Positions 35,156 to 43,725 of a DNA stretch of 64,000 bases are shown piece after piece. A program made the translations under genes and the position numbers. Every line of letters starts with the position of its first letter. The first letter of the stretch is position 1. The DNA lies in assembly GCA_964344185.1 (NCBI GenBank), contig CAYFMN010000010.1, positions 1 to 64,000 on the forward strand. The letters run 5' to 3'. Under the pieces are notes generated by a model. The model worked only from the letters and a program-made list of their open reading frames with translations, searched no databases and had not been told where the DNA came from. The DNA is from JAJDAT01 sp964344185. Lineage in GTDB: Bacteria > Nitrospinota > Nitrospinia > Nitrospinales > JAJDAT01.

Positions 35156-36418
35156 TTACTTTTCTGCCAGTAACTCTATTCTTAAAAAGTTTAAGGCCGC
35201 TTGCGCTGCGCGTTCTTTATTCTTTTCTCTGTCTTGCGGAAAAATAAATTGCCGGCATTCGCAAACCCATTCTCCGCTTACGGCAATATAAGTTAACCCA
35301 ACGGGTTTATTTTTGGTTCCTCCCGTTGGTCCGGCTATCCCCGTTACCGCCAAAGCGAAGTCCGCCCCGGAAACTTTACGCATCCCTTCCGCCATTGCGA
35401 TAGCCGTTTCTTTGCTAACCGCTCCATAATTGTCGATAGTATCCTTTGGCACTCCCAGCCGTTTTATTTTGGCTTCATTTGTATAAGTTATCATTCCTTC
35501 CAAAAGATAATTTGAGCTTCCAGATACATTGGTTATACGATGTCCTATTAAGCCTCCGGTGCAAGATTCAGCTAGAGCCAATTTTTTATTTTTTTCAGAT
35601 AAAAGGCGTCCAATAATTGCTTCTAAAGGTTCGTCGTCTTTTCCATAAATTAATTCTGAGATTTTTTCTTGGAAAAACTTTTCCGCCCGATCAAGTTTGT
35701 TCAAAGTTTGCGTTTCGTTCTCGCCAGTTGCGGAAAGGCGAATTCTGACTCCCAGATGAGAGGGAAGGGAAGCAATTTTAACAATATCATCTAGAGATTT
35801 CAAAGATCCTATCTGTTCCCACAATTTGGATTCCGTAATGCCGGTTGTATTTAATATTCTATGCCTAATTTTACTATCGCTAACCTTGCGGATTTCGGGA
35901 GCGATATATTTTTCGAAAAGGTGCCGCATTTCTAAAGGAACCCCTGGGAGGATATACAGGGAATTATTGTTGCGTTTAAATAGGAATCCCGGAGCGGTTC
36001 CTTTTTCGTTGTATAAGATTTCAGCGTTATGAGGGACCAAGCTTTGGGTTTTCGAGAAATCTGGGACATCCCTTCCTCGATTGCGAAAAAAGCCTTCAAT
36101 ATACTGCAACACTTTTGGATCTTGTTTTGTTTCCGAGTTGAACATCCGCGTTAAAACTTGTTTGGTTATGTCGTCATGGGTTGGGCCAAGGCCGCCAGTT
36201 GTTATTACAATATTTGATCTATTTAACGCGTCGTTAATTACATCTTCAATATCAGACTCAACATCTCCTATTGAAACAATTCGGACGACATTTACTCCTT
36301 CCTCGTTCAATCGCTGGCTCATGTAGGTGGAATTGGACTCTTGAATCAGCCCCGTGGTGATTTCATTGCCAATGGCTATGATTTCGGCTTTAAGAAATTG
36401 TTCGTCTTTTTGAAGCAT
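35156..36418 (-). CDS. cinA: CinA-family nicotinamide mononucleotide deamidase-related protein
   Basis: 420-aa two-domain CinA. The N-terminal half is the molybdopterin-binding-like/pyrophosphatase domain (AEIIAIGNEITTGLIQESNS, VVITTGGLGPTHDDIT, FLFKRNNNSLYILPGVPLEM). The C-terminal half is the NMN deamidase domain (LALAESCTGGLIGHRITNVSGSSNYLLEG, FALAVTGIAGPTGGT). The family recycles NMN in pyridine-nucleotide salvage and hydrolyses ADP-ribose. Length and motifs are complete. It is divergent from the TPR gene. Confidence 0.94.
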   Translation of the reverse strand: MLQKDEQFLKAEIIAIGNEITTGLIQESNSTYMSQRLNEEGVNVVRIVSIGDVESDIEDVINDALNRSNIVITTGGLGPTHDDITKQVLTRMFNSETKQDPKVLQYIEGFFRNRGRDVPDFSKTQSLVPHNAEILYNEKGTAPGFLFKRNNNSLYILPGVPLEMRHLFEKYIAPEIRKVSDSKIRHRILNTTGITESKLWEQIGSLKSLDDIVKIASLPSHLGVRIRLSATGENETQTLNKLDRAEKFFQEKISELIYGKDDEPLEAIIGRLLSEKNKKLALAESCTGGLIGHRITNVSGSSNYLLEGMITYTNEAKIKRLGVPKDTIDNYGAVSKETAIAMAEGMRKVSGADFALAVTGIAGPTGGTKNKPVGLTYIAVSGEWVCECRQFIFPQDREKNKERAAQAALNFLRIELLAEK

Positions 36419-36556
36419 TGGTCATATTACCCCTTTAGATATATAGTATTACGCCAAATTTGGGTTTTGTGTAAAGGTTTTTGATATACTGGCTACGTAG
36501 GTAGATTGCTACTGATTGTAATAGTTCCCTTTAGTAACTCCAAATTCAAATTAGAC

Positions 36557-37021
36557 ATGAGTTCCAAAGAAGAGCTTTTAAAAGCTTTAAAAGACCAGGA
36601 TCCAAAAAAAAGAAATCAGGCGACAAAGGCGCTTTGGTCTTTATGGCATAGCGAAGCCGGTCAATCTGCTGAATTAAAATTGAACAAAGGCGCCGCCTTG
36701 ATGAATGAAAAAAAGTTTGCTCAGGCTAAAGAGGTCTTTACGGATCTTATTTCCGAATTTCCCCAATTTGCCGAAGCCCATAATAAGCTTGCTACGTTAT
36801 TATATTTAGAAGGCGAGTACTTAAATTCTGTCGAGGAATGCAAAACAGTTCTTTCTTTAAACCCGCATCACTTTGGCGCTTGGAACGGCATGGGATTATG
36901 CCTGTTTAATTTGGGAAGTTATAACGATGCAATTAAAAGTTTTCAAAGAGCGCTGGAAATTCAACCCTTTGCCGATATTAATCGAGTTTATATTGCAAGG
37001 TGTCGAGGCAATTTAAACTGA
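36557..37021 (+). CDS. Small TPR protein
   Basis: 154-aa soluble protein. After a short N-terminal helix (SSKEELLKALKDQDPKKR), two or three TPR units follow: KGAALMNEKKFAQAKEVF, AHNKLATLLYLEGEYLNSVE, AWNGMGLCLFNLGSYNDAIKSF. The start at ATG 36557 is chosen over an upstream in-frame TTG at 36506, because the extra 17 residues lack homology-like character. Function is protein-protein interaction, partner unknown. It precedes the MFS transporter gene by 74 bases. Confidence 0.8.
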   Translation: MSSKEELLKALKDQDPKKRNQATKALWSLWHSEAGQSAELKLNKGAALMNEKKFAQAKEVFTDLISEFPQFAEAHNKLATLLYLEGEYLNSVEECKTVLSLNPHHFGAWNGMGLCLFNLGSYNDAIKSFQRALEIQPFADINRVYIARCRGNLN

Positions 37022-37095
37022 CCCTCGTTTTGTTGTTTGTAAAATCCTAAAATCCATTTCATTTTCCTCAATCAGTTTTAGTTTGTTTGTTGTGT

Positions 37096-38310
37096 ATGGA
37101 AGAAAACGATAAAAGTCAGCTGGGAGTCGCCCGTAAAACATTTCGTTATGACCTTTGGCGAGGCGGTTTTGACGGCGTTTTAGACACGGGTACTCACACC
37201 TTTAATCTTTTTATAGCGATAAGATATTTTGATGCGAGTTCTAGCGAAAAGTCCTTGATTGCCGCCGCTCCTTGGATAGGTATGGTTTTATCGCTCGTTT
37301 TGGTGCATTACGCTTCTAAAACGGGAGCTAAGAAATCGCTTTGCGGTTCTATCCCCGCATTGGCGACAGGCGTTTTTCTTGTTTTAGCGGCCTTAGCCAA
37401 TAAGATTGGTGTTTTTATCACATTAATCCTTTTGGCTTATATATTAAAGGCGGCCATACTACCGTTTTTGACCTCAATTTATAACGATAATTATCCATCA
37501 GACCAACGTGGTACGCTTTTTTCGAAACCCCTTCAAATGACTGTGGGTGTATCGGTTTGCTTTGGGTTTATTGCGTCTTATGCTTTAGATTTAAGTCTGG
37601 ATAATTACGTTTATATTTATTTGTTTTTAGGTTTATGTGGGATAGGGAAGGCGTTTGCTATTTTTTCAATCCCTACAAAAAACATCGAAAAAGGATATGA
37701 AAACCCATTTGGAAACCTCAAATATATCTTTAAAGATCGATTGTTCGGTTATGTGTTGCTAACCTGGTTTATTATGGGGTTTGCTAACTTGTGGATACAA
37801 CCCTTACGAGTTGATTATGTGACTTCGAGCGAGTGGGGAATAGAAGGTTCGGCTAGTTTAGTGAACCTAATAATTAACATCATTCCCCATTCCATGCTGT
37901 TATTGTTTCTTCCATTATGGGGTAAGTTATTTGACCGGATAAATTTTATAACTTTAAGAATTTTTCTGAATATTCTTTTCGCCTCAGGTATTGCATTATT
38001 TTTTTCAACTAAAGATCCCGTTATAATAGGAATAGGCTCTGGCTTAATTGGAGTCGCTTTTTCTGGAGGAAGTATTGCGTGGAATTTGTGGGTCACTAAA
38101 TTCTCTCCCCCTGGAAAAGCCACCGCCTATATGTCTGTTCATGTTTTTTTAACAGGAATTCGCGGAACCGTTGGACCTGCTTTGGGATTTTGGACTGTTG
38201 GTAAAATTGGACCAAGAGCAATAGGGTTTATTTCGGCAGGAATGATGGCGATAGCAACTTTGATGTTGATCCCTGAAATTAAACATGGAAAAATAAACGA
38301 AAAGTCATAA
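37096..38310 (+). CDS. MFS transporter
   Basis: 404-aa inner-membrane protein with about 12 hydrophobic segments, typical of major facilitator permeases. Seen: KTFRYDLWRGGFDGVLDTGTHT at the N-terminus, then TM segments such as LIAAAPWIGMVLSLVLV and PSDQRGTLFSKPLQMTVGVSVCFGF at the cytoplasmic loop. The second half has GIGSGLIGVAFSGGSIAWNLW. The substrate is unknown. The ATG at 37096 is preferred to two TTG codons just upstream. No regulator is adjacent. Confidence 0.85.
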   Translation: MEENDKSQLGVARKTFRYDLWRGGFDGVLDTGTHTFNLFIAIRYFDASSSEKSLIAAAPWIGMVLSLVLVHYASKTGAKKSLCGSIPALATGVFLVLAALANKIGVFITLILLAYILKAAILPFLTSIYNDNYPSDQRGTLFSKPLQMTVGVSVCFGFIASYALDLSLDNYVYIYLFLGLCGIGKAFAIFSIPTKNIEKGYENPFGNLKYIFKDRLFGYVLLTWFIMGFANLWIQPLRVDYVTSSEWGIEGSASLVNLIINIIPHSMLLLFLPLWGKLFDRINFITLRIFLNILFASGIALFFSTKDPVIIGIGSGLIGVAFSGGSIAWNLWVTKFSPPGKATAYMSVHVFLTGIRGTVGPALGFWTVGKIGPRAIGFISAGMMAIATLMLIPEIKHGKINEKS

Positions 38311-38398
38311 CTATTTGATTTATATTACTTTTTGATGGAATAAAATTAGTTTTTTCGTTAAGCTTGGACTTTGTAATTGACCTTTTTGGTGAACGCCA

Positions 38399-41287
38399 AT
38401 GTCTGAAGAATCGAAACCAAAACCCTCCGGAAAAAAATTTAAAGCTTCCGAGCTTTCCTTCAGTCTTCCAAAAGAAATCCAGAGCGAATTTGAACGTCAT
38501 CTGGAACACGCCAAAAATTTAGAAGAGGAAGCCAATCAAAAACTCCAAGAAGCTCAGGAAAAAGAAGCTCAATTTGAAGAGACCCGCAAAGTTTTAGAGG
38601 CTGAAAAAGCGGAAATGCGAGCGCGGATGCAATCTGAGTTGGATACGATTCAAAGAAAAGCCGAATCCGAAAAGAAAATTTTAACCTCGGAAAAAAAAAG
38701 GCTAACAGAAGAACTTCAAAAGACCATAGAGCGTTGTGAACAACTGAGAGATGAAAAATTAAATCTATTAAGCGATTTACAAAAAGACAAAACTCTTTTT
38801 GAAGATGAAGATCTCAAGCGGGGAAAAGAATTTAAAGAGAATATTTCTTTTTTAAGTCAAAAGTTAAAGGCGCTAGCGGCTGAAGAAAAAGAAGCAGTAG
38901 AAAGAAAAGAACAAAGTATAGGTAAATTAAAAAACGCCGAAAGTAGATTAAAAAAAGTTATAGAAGAGCAAACTCAAAACTATAAAAGACTGAAGTCCGG
39001 TTTAAAAACAATTCAAAATGATAGAAAAAAACAGAAAGCCCGGTCCGATGAGGAGTATAAGGATAGAAAGCTCGAATTAGAACAAGAATTTAAAGATAAG
39101 TCGTCTTATTTTATGCGAAGAAAGAAAGAACTCGAAAAAGAAGAAGATTTAATAGAGAAAATTAGAACTGACCTGAAGATTAAGGAGAGATCGTTAAGCC
39201 TTGAAGCTCAGAAAAGGTCGGATAATAGATTAAAGAAAAAGATAGCGGAATTAGAGAAACGAGATAAAGAGTTCTTGGGTCGCGAAGCGGCTCTTATAAA
39301 ACAAGAAGAGTCTATTAAGCAACAAAGGTTAAAGATGATGAAGATTCTTCAAACACCCAAAGGAGCGAAATACGCAGTTTCACAAATAACCGCTTATGCA
39401 GAGGAAGAAGGACTTATTCTGAAAAGAAAAAAGGAGTACCTGAAAAGCTTAAAAAGTATGCGTCCTAAGATGGAAAAAGAATTTAAAGCCAGGACATTGA
39501 TCTATGAAGAAGAAAAAGAAAAGTTGATTTCACAGTTAGATGAAGAAAGAAAAAAGTTGTTGGAGTATAAAGAAGAGCTTTCGAAAAAAGAAAAGGAACT
39601 TTTCAAAAGAGAGACTAAAGAAGTAGCTCAATTACAAGAAGATTACGACGATTTTAAGACTTCTTTAGAAATTACAAAAATGGAAAACGAAGCTCTTTTG
39701 GATGAAAAAAAGCAAACTGTCGAAGAAAAGGAAAAGAAGCTAGTAGAAAAAGAAGAAGAGATTAATAAAAAAGAGAAGGAAAATGTTGAGCGATATTTAG
39801 AATTAGAAAAACAAGCATTGGAAGAAATTAAAGAATTTCAAGAGCTTAAAAGTAAAGTTCATGCGGAGCAGGAAGAGCTTAATAAATTCTTTTTGCGTAA
39901 TCAAACGACTTATCAAAAGAGGTTAGACTTTCAAAATGACGCCTACAAAAAGTTTCAGCAAAAAATGGAAACCGCGCTAAAAGAAGCCCAAGACATGGGT
40001 AAGTTCTTGGCTGAGAGCGGGGATAATTATAGAAAAAATATTGCGGAGTCTGAAAAAGCCAAAGAGGAGCTTTTAGAAGAAAAAGATAAGTTACTCCAAT
40101 CAATGGAAAAAGAATTAAAGGAGAAGCTGGAGCAATATCAAACTTTTGTCTCCGATATGAAAGACGCCAAGAAAGATCTCTTAGATAAAGACCGAATTAG
40201 AAACGCGCAATTTGTTGAAAATTTGTCTCAAGTCCAAAATAAGCTTAGCGATTTAGGAGAATCTTACGAAGGTTTATCTGAATCATTTAAAATGGAAAAA
40301 GAAAGAGGCGTTATAGAGATTATCGCCGATGACGACGGTCCAAAATATAAAACGCGGATCACCAAAGACGGCGATATTGCAAAATTGGAATGGCCATTGG
40401 CGGTTAGGTATAAACTAGATCCAGATTCGATGGAAGTTGACGAGTCCATGCTGGTCGATTATTTAGACGATGCTTCTAGTAAATATGAAGAATGGATTAC
40501 CGTTCCGCCTGGGGAATGTTGGTCAACTTTAAACGGGTATCAATCGAGTAAAAAGCCTAAAAAAATTAAAATTACCAAACCATTGATGATTTCAAAGTAT
40601 CCGGTTACAAATGCGCTGTTTTATCGGTTCACGCTTGATACCAATTATAAAACAGACGCCGAAAAAACAGTTCGAGGAATTGTCTATAATAATGGGGTTC
40701 ATATTGAAAGAAACTCCAAAGGAAAAATAGTTAAAGAATCCTACTCAAACCCAAGTATGGACTCGGTGCAAGACGCTAACTGGTTCCGGCCAGACGGATC
40801 CCCAGAATCTTTGTTTGATAAGTATAATCACCCCGTAACTCAGATAACTTTTTCCGACGCTATCCAGTTTTGCGATTGGAAAACCGAAATGCTGGGCAAG
40901 AAGATTCGATTGCCGACCGAGACGGAATGGGAATATATTGCGACTAATTTGGGTGAAATTAGGCCGGAAAATTTTTCTGGAAACGAAGTTATGAGCGGTG
41001 GAATTAATTTTGAGGGAGCTGGGATAGGGAGTACTACGCCGGTGGATTACTATGAGGACCAAAATCCAGTTCTTGGAGTTCATGATTTGTTTGGCAATGT
41101 TTACGAATGGGTAATGGAGTCGCAAGAGAAAAAGTTGTTTCAGAGATCAAAGTTGGAATATAAGATCGTAAAAGGTGGGAGTTTCATGACCCATCTGGAA
41201 GAAATCGCCCCATGGAGTCGTTTATCTTTCGCGAAGAATTACTGCTCCTCTTTTTTAGGCTTTCGATTGATTTGCGAGGCCGATTAA
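38399..41287 (+). CDS. Long coiled-coil protein with C-terminal FGE-sulfatase domain
   Basis: 962 aa. Residues 30-640 are highly charged Lys/Glu heptad sequence (for example ELEKRDKEFLGREAALIKQEES), a predicted continuous coiled coil of several hundred residues with no signal peptide or TM segment. Residues 690-962 match the formylglycine-generating enzyme/SUMF1 (FGE-sulfatase) fold: TVPPGECW, ISKYPVTNALFYRF, HPVTQITFSDAIQFCDW, IRLPTETEWEYIA, LGVHDLFGNVYEWV, KGGSFMTH and FLGFRLICEA. The paired Cys residues that perform formylglycine synthesis are not evident, so this more likely is a PvdO/EgtB-like or binding module. A coiled coil fused to this fold is unusual. A filament-like or scaffold role is inference. 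Confidence 0.85.
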   Translation: MSEESKPKPSGKKFKASELSFSLPKEIQSEFERHLEHAKNLEEEANQKLQEAQEKEAQFEETRKVLEAEKAEMRARMQSELDTIQRKAESEKKILTSEKKRLTEELQKTIERCEQLRDEKLNLLSDLQKDKTLFEDEDLKRGKEFKENISFLSQKLKALAAEEKEAVERKEQSIGKLKNAESRLKKVIEEQTQNYKRLKSGLKTIQNDRKKQKARSDEEYKDRKLELEQEFKDKSSYFMRRKKELEKEEDLIEKIRTDLKIKERSLSLEAQKRSDNRLKKKIAELEKRDKEFLGREAALIKQEESIKQQRLKMMKILQTPKGAKYAVSQITAYAEEEGLILKRKKEYLKSLKSMRPKMEKEFKARTLIYEEEKEKLISQLDEERKKLLEYKEELSKKEKELFKRETKEVAQLQEDYDDFKTSLEITKMENEALLDEKKQTVEEKEKKLVEKEEEINKKEKENVERYLELEKQALEEIKEFQELKSKVHAEQEELNKFFLRNQTTYQKRLDFQNDAYKKFQQKMETALKEAQDMGKFLAESGDNYRKNIAESEKAKEELLEEKDKLLQSMEKELKEKLEQYQTFVSDMKDAKKDLLDKDRIRNAQFVENLSQVQNKLSDLGESYEGLSESFKMEKERGVIEIIADDDGPKYKTRITKDGDIAKLEWPLAVRYKLDPDSMEVDESMLVDYLDDASSKYEEWITVPPGECWSTLNGYQSSKKPKKIKITKPLMISKYPVTNALFYRFTLDTNYKTDAEKTVRGIVYNNGVHIERNSKGKIVKESYSNPSMDSVQDANWFRPDGSPESLFDKYNHPVTQITFSDAIQFCDWKTEMLGKKIRLPTETEWEYIATNLGEIRPENFSGNEVMSGGINFEGAGIGSTTPVDYYEDQNPVLGVHDLFGNVYEWVMESQEKKLFQRSKLEYKIVKGGSFMTHLEEIAPWSRLSFAKNYCSSFLGFRLICEAD

Positions 41288-41626
41288 ATTTATATCGTTT
41301 GCTGTCGTCTTGATCTAGCTAATAAAACCTGCTATAAAATTTTTTCTCTTAGTTTTACATTAATTTTTTAGTTAAAAATTTGTTGGGCATAAAAATGACA
41401 GAGCCACTCGTAGCAATTTTAATGGCTAGTGATTCTGGTTAAGAAAAAGGGGATACAAGTATTTATTGCAGGAGCAGGCAGAGCCTCAATTAGCGAGGTT
41501 ATAGCAGATGATAACACTTTGTCAGTGTAGCGTTCCTATTCCTTCAACTTATTAGAGGTCCTCTTAAATTCAAAAAAGATATGGCTAAAGAAGTAGATAA
41601 AAAGTATAACCGGCTTAAAGAAGCCC
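41288..41626. other. Spacer with a partial repeat end
   Basis: About 340 bases between the coiled-coil gene and tsaC. No gene is supported. The end TTATTAGAGGTCCTCTT at 41549-41565 is identical to the right end of the 100-bp repeat family, but the rest of the copy is unrecognisable. ATG at 41581 opens a frame (MAKEVDKKYNRLKEAHA) that runs into the N gap and may be the true start of tsaC. Confidence 0.5.
41549..41565 (+). repeat. Partial MITE-like repeat (right end)
   Basis: TTATTAGAGGTCCTCTT matches the right terminus of the local 100-bp repeat. The other end and the central stem are missing, so this is a remnant. Confidence 0.5.
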
Positions 41627-42259
41627 ATGCCANNNNNNNNNNATTCCGAATCTAACGATTGGCTAAAAGTAACGGAACAGGTTTTACGCGGCGGAGGCGT
41701 TATTGGCTTTCCTACCGATACTTATTATGGGTTGGGAGCCGACCCATTTAATCCAACGGCGATTGAAAAGATTTTTACGATCAAAGCGCGAGAAAAGAAT
41801 AAGCCTATTTTACTTTTAATAGGGGATATAGAGCAGCTTTCCCAAGTAACGAAAAAGGTATCAAAAGAAGCAAGAATTTTAATGAAATCTTTTTGGCCTG
41901 GTCCGTTAACTTTATTATTCGAAGCAAGAAACGACTTGCCAAATAATTTATTGGGAGATGGAAATACTATTGGCGTAAGGCTTCCTGACAGTATAGTCGT
42001 TTCCCAGTTACTGCGCAGGATTAAAAAGCCCATTACGGCCACAAGCGCTAATGCCAGCGGACAAATGGGATGTAAGTCTGGCGACGAGGTTTCAAAAGCT
42101 TTGGGCGAAAAATTGGATTTGGTGTTGGATGGGGGGCATTCTCCGGGAGGTAAAGCTTCTACTATTATAGATACTTCGTGTTATCCTCCTAAACTCATAA
42201 GGGATGGAGTTATAGAAAAGAAAGAAATTGAAACCGCTTTAAACATTTTACTGGACTAA
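41627..42259 (+). CDS. tsaC: Threonylcarbamoyl-AMP synthase (Sua5/YciO/YrdC), with gap
   Basis: Enzyme that makes threonylcarbamoyl-AMP for the universal t6A37 modification of ANN-decoding tRNAs. Motifs: GGGVIGFPTDTYYGLGADPFN, KAREKNKPILLLIGD, MKSFWPGPLTLLFE, GVRLPDSIVVSQLL, PITATSANASG and STIIDTS. It is the short TsaC type without a Sua5 C-domain. Ten Ns (41633-41642) lie in the first codons, so the real N-terminus and its frame are unknown. An ATG at 41581 opens another frame (MAKEVDKKYNRLKEAHA) that would join if the gap length is not 10. It is followed within 35 bases by acpS. Confidence 0.88.
   Translation: MPXXXXSESNDWLKVTEQVLRGGGVIGFPTDTYYGLGADPFNPTAIEKIFTIKAREKNKPILLLIGDIEQLSQVTKKVSKEARILMKSFWPGPLTLLFEARNDLPNNLLGDGNTIGVRLPDSIVVSQLLRRIKKPITATSANASGQMGCKSGDEVSKALGEKLDLVLDGGHSPGGKASTIIDTSCYPPKLIRDGVIEKKEIETALNILLD
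41633..41642. other. Assembly gap (10 Ns)
   Basis: A run of exactly ten Ns, the conventional size for a gap of unknown length. It interrupts the 5' end of tsaC, so neither its start codon nor the frame across the gap can be determined. Confidence 0.98.
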
Positions 42260-42294
42260 AGACTCAAACTATCTTTTAAACTTATTTAGCGTTT

Positions 42295-42675
42295 ATGATA
42301 CATGGAATCGGAATAGATATGGTTGAGGTTGCGCGGGTAAAAAGGTCTTTTGACAAATATTCTGAAAAGTTTGAAAAGAAACTTTTTACTTTCAGTGAAA
42401 TTGACTATTGCCGGGGTAAGGCTGATCCAAACAAACATTTTGCGGCGAGGTTTGCGGTAAAAGAAGCCGCCCTAAAGTCTTTGGGTACTGGGATAAGCGG
42501 TGGGATTGGGTGGAAAGATATAGAAGTAGTCAACGACCCAGACTCAGGCAAACCCAATATAAAGATTAGCGGTCGCGCTAAAGAGATTTATGATTCTTTA
42601 GGACTAAAGTCTATTCACATTTCAATTTCTCATGATGCGGGTTTTGCCATTGCCCAGGCAATTGCGGAGCGTTAA
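42295..42675 (+). CDS. acpS: Holo-[acyl-carrier-protein] synthase
   Basis: 126-aa AcpS-type phosphopantetheinyl transferase that loads the 4'-phosphopantetheine arm of CoA onto acyl carrier protein. The Mg/CoA site is visible: GIGIDMVEVARV (Asp8) near the N-terminus and FAARFAVKEAALKSLGTG near residue 57 with the second acidic ligand. SISHDAGFAIAQAIAE closes the fold. The length fits the family. It lies between tsaC and the lipid A acyltransferase-like gene on the same strand, probably in one operon serving envelope lipid synthesis. Confidence 0.94.
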   Translation: MIHGIGIDMVEVARVKRSFDKYSEKFEKKLFTFSEIDYCRGKADPNKHFAARFAVKEAALKSLGTGISGGIGWKDIEVVNDPDSGKPNIKISGRAKEIYDSLGLKSIHISISHDAGFAIAQAIAER

Positions 42676-42733
42676 AGATCATCCTTTCTAGTAGTTGCAA
42701 TTCGATTTTCATTAATAATCTAGGCTTTTTTTG

Positions 42734-43657
42734 ATGCTCGTTTTCCTTAGACGACAACTGGAATACGTCGCTTTTTTAGTTATTTCTTTCCCTATTAAAC
42801 TTTTATCTGCAAAGATGGTTTATCGATTGGGAAAAATATTGGGAGGCTTGCTTTTTAAGTTTGGCGGAAAACGTAAAAAGATCGCGCGAATTAATCTTGA
42901 TATTGCCTTTGGAGATTCTAAATCTTCAGAAGAAAAAGATAAAATCATTTTAAGTTCGTTTTGTAACTCAACGCTCTCTCTCTTACAATGTGTTTGGGTT
43001 GAAACGTCTCCCAAAAAAAGAATTAAAAAAATTATTCCCAACCCCCCATCGGGAGTAGAAAACTTTCAGAAGTGTTTAGAGCGAAAAAAGGGTATGTTTG
43101 TTTTAGTCGCTCATTATGGAAATTGGGAGTTAATGGGGATCGCTCACGGTTATCTTGGTTTAACTCCATTACATTCTATCGTAAGAAAGTTAGATAATCC
43201 GTATTTGGATAGATTGGCGGAAAGATTTCGATGTGTTTCTGGAAATTCCATTTTCTATAAAACGGAACCGCCTTTAAGAATGGTGCGAACCGTGAAAAGA
43301 AACGGTTGTGTCGCTGTAATGATGGATCAAAATACCGCCAAAGGGGGTATTTTTGTAGATTTTTTTGGAAAACCAGCGGCCACTGCTCGGTCAATAGCAC
43401 TGTTAAGTCTATCGACTGGAGCTGCAATTTTTCCATTTTTTTCATTTCCAGGGAAAAATGGACAATATAGGATTCAATATGGACCTGAAATTTCTTTTAC
43501 TCCTTCTGGAGATAAAGAAAAAGATGTTTTTGATTTAACCCAAAAATGTGAAAAATTTTTAGAGTCTGTTATTCGCGAAAATCCCGAGCCATGGATGTGG
43601 GTTCATCGTCGATGGAAAACAAGACCCCCTGAAGAAGATGGAGTTTTAGTTTATTAG
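42734..43657 (+). CDS. Lipid A biosynthesis acyltransferase (LpxL/HtrB-like)
   Basis: 307-aa inner-membrane acyltransferase with an N-terminal hydrophobic segment (residues 10-27). The catalytic HX4E pair is His127 and Glu132 in VAHYGNWE, and VMMDQNTAKGGIFVDFFGKPA and PEPWMWVHRRWKTRP are the family's substrate-binding motifs. LpxL-type enzymes add secondary acyl chains to lipid A, which supports an outer-membrane-bearing organism. The specific acceptor position is not predictable. The ATG at 42734 is chosen over an adjacent TTG. The gene ends at a strong terminator. Confidence 0.9.
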   Translation: MLVFLRRQLEYVAFLVISFPIKLLSAKMVYRLGKILGGLLFKFGGKRKKIARINLDIAFGDSKSSEEKDKIILSSFCNSTLSLLQCVWVETSPKKRIKKIIPNPPSGVENFQKCLERKKGMFVLVAHYGNWELMGIAHGYLGLTPLHSIVRKLDNPYLDRLAERFRCVSGNSIFYKTEPPLRMVRTVKRNGCVAVMMDQNTAKGGIFVDFFGKPAATARSIALLSLSTGAAIFPFFSFPGKNGQYRIQYGPEISFTPSGDKEKDVFDLTQKCEKFLESVIRENPEPWMWVHRRWKTRPPEEDGVLVY

Positions 43658-43686
43658 GTGAAGTTTTTTTATAAATGTTATTTGAT

Positions 43687-43715
43687 GCCTAACGAATTTC
43701 GTTAGGCTTTTTTTT
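43687..43715 (+). terminator. Rho-independent terminator
   Basis: GCCTAACGAA (43687-43696) and TTCGTTAGGC (43698-43707) form a stable stem with a tight loop, followed by eight Ts. It ends the acyltransferase transcript only 10 bases before the GTG of the next gene. Confidence 0.93.
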
Positions 43716-43725
43716 GGGTTAATTT

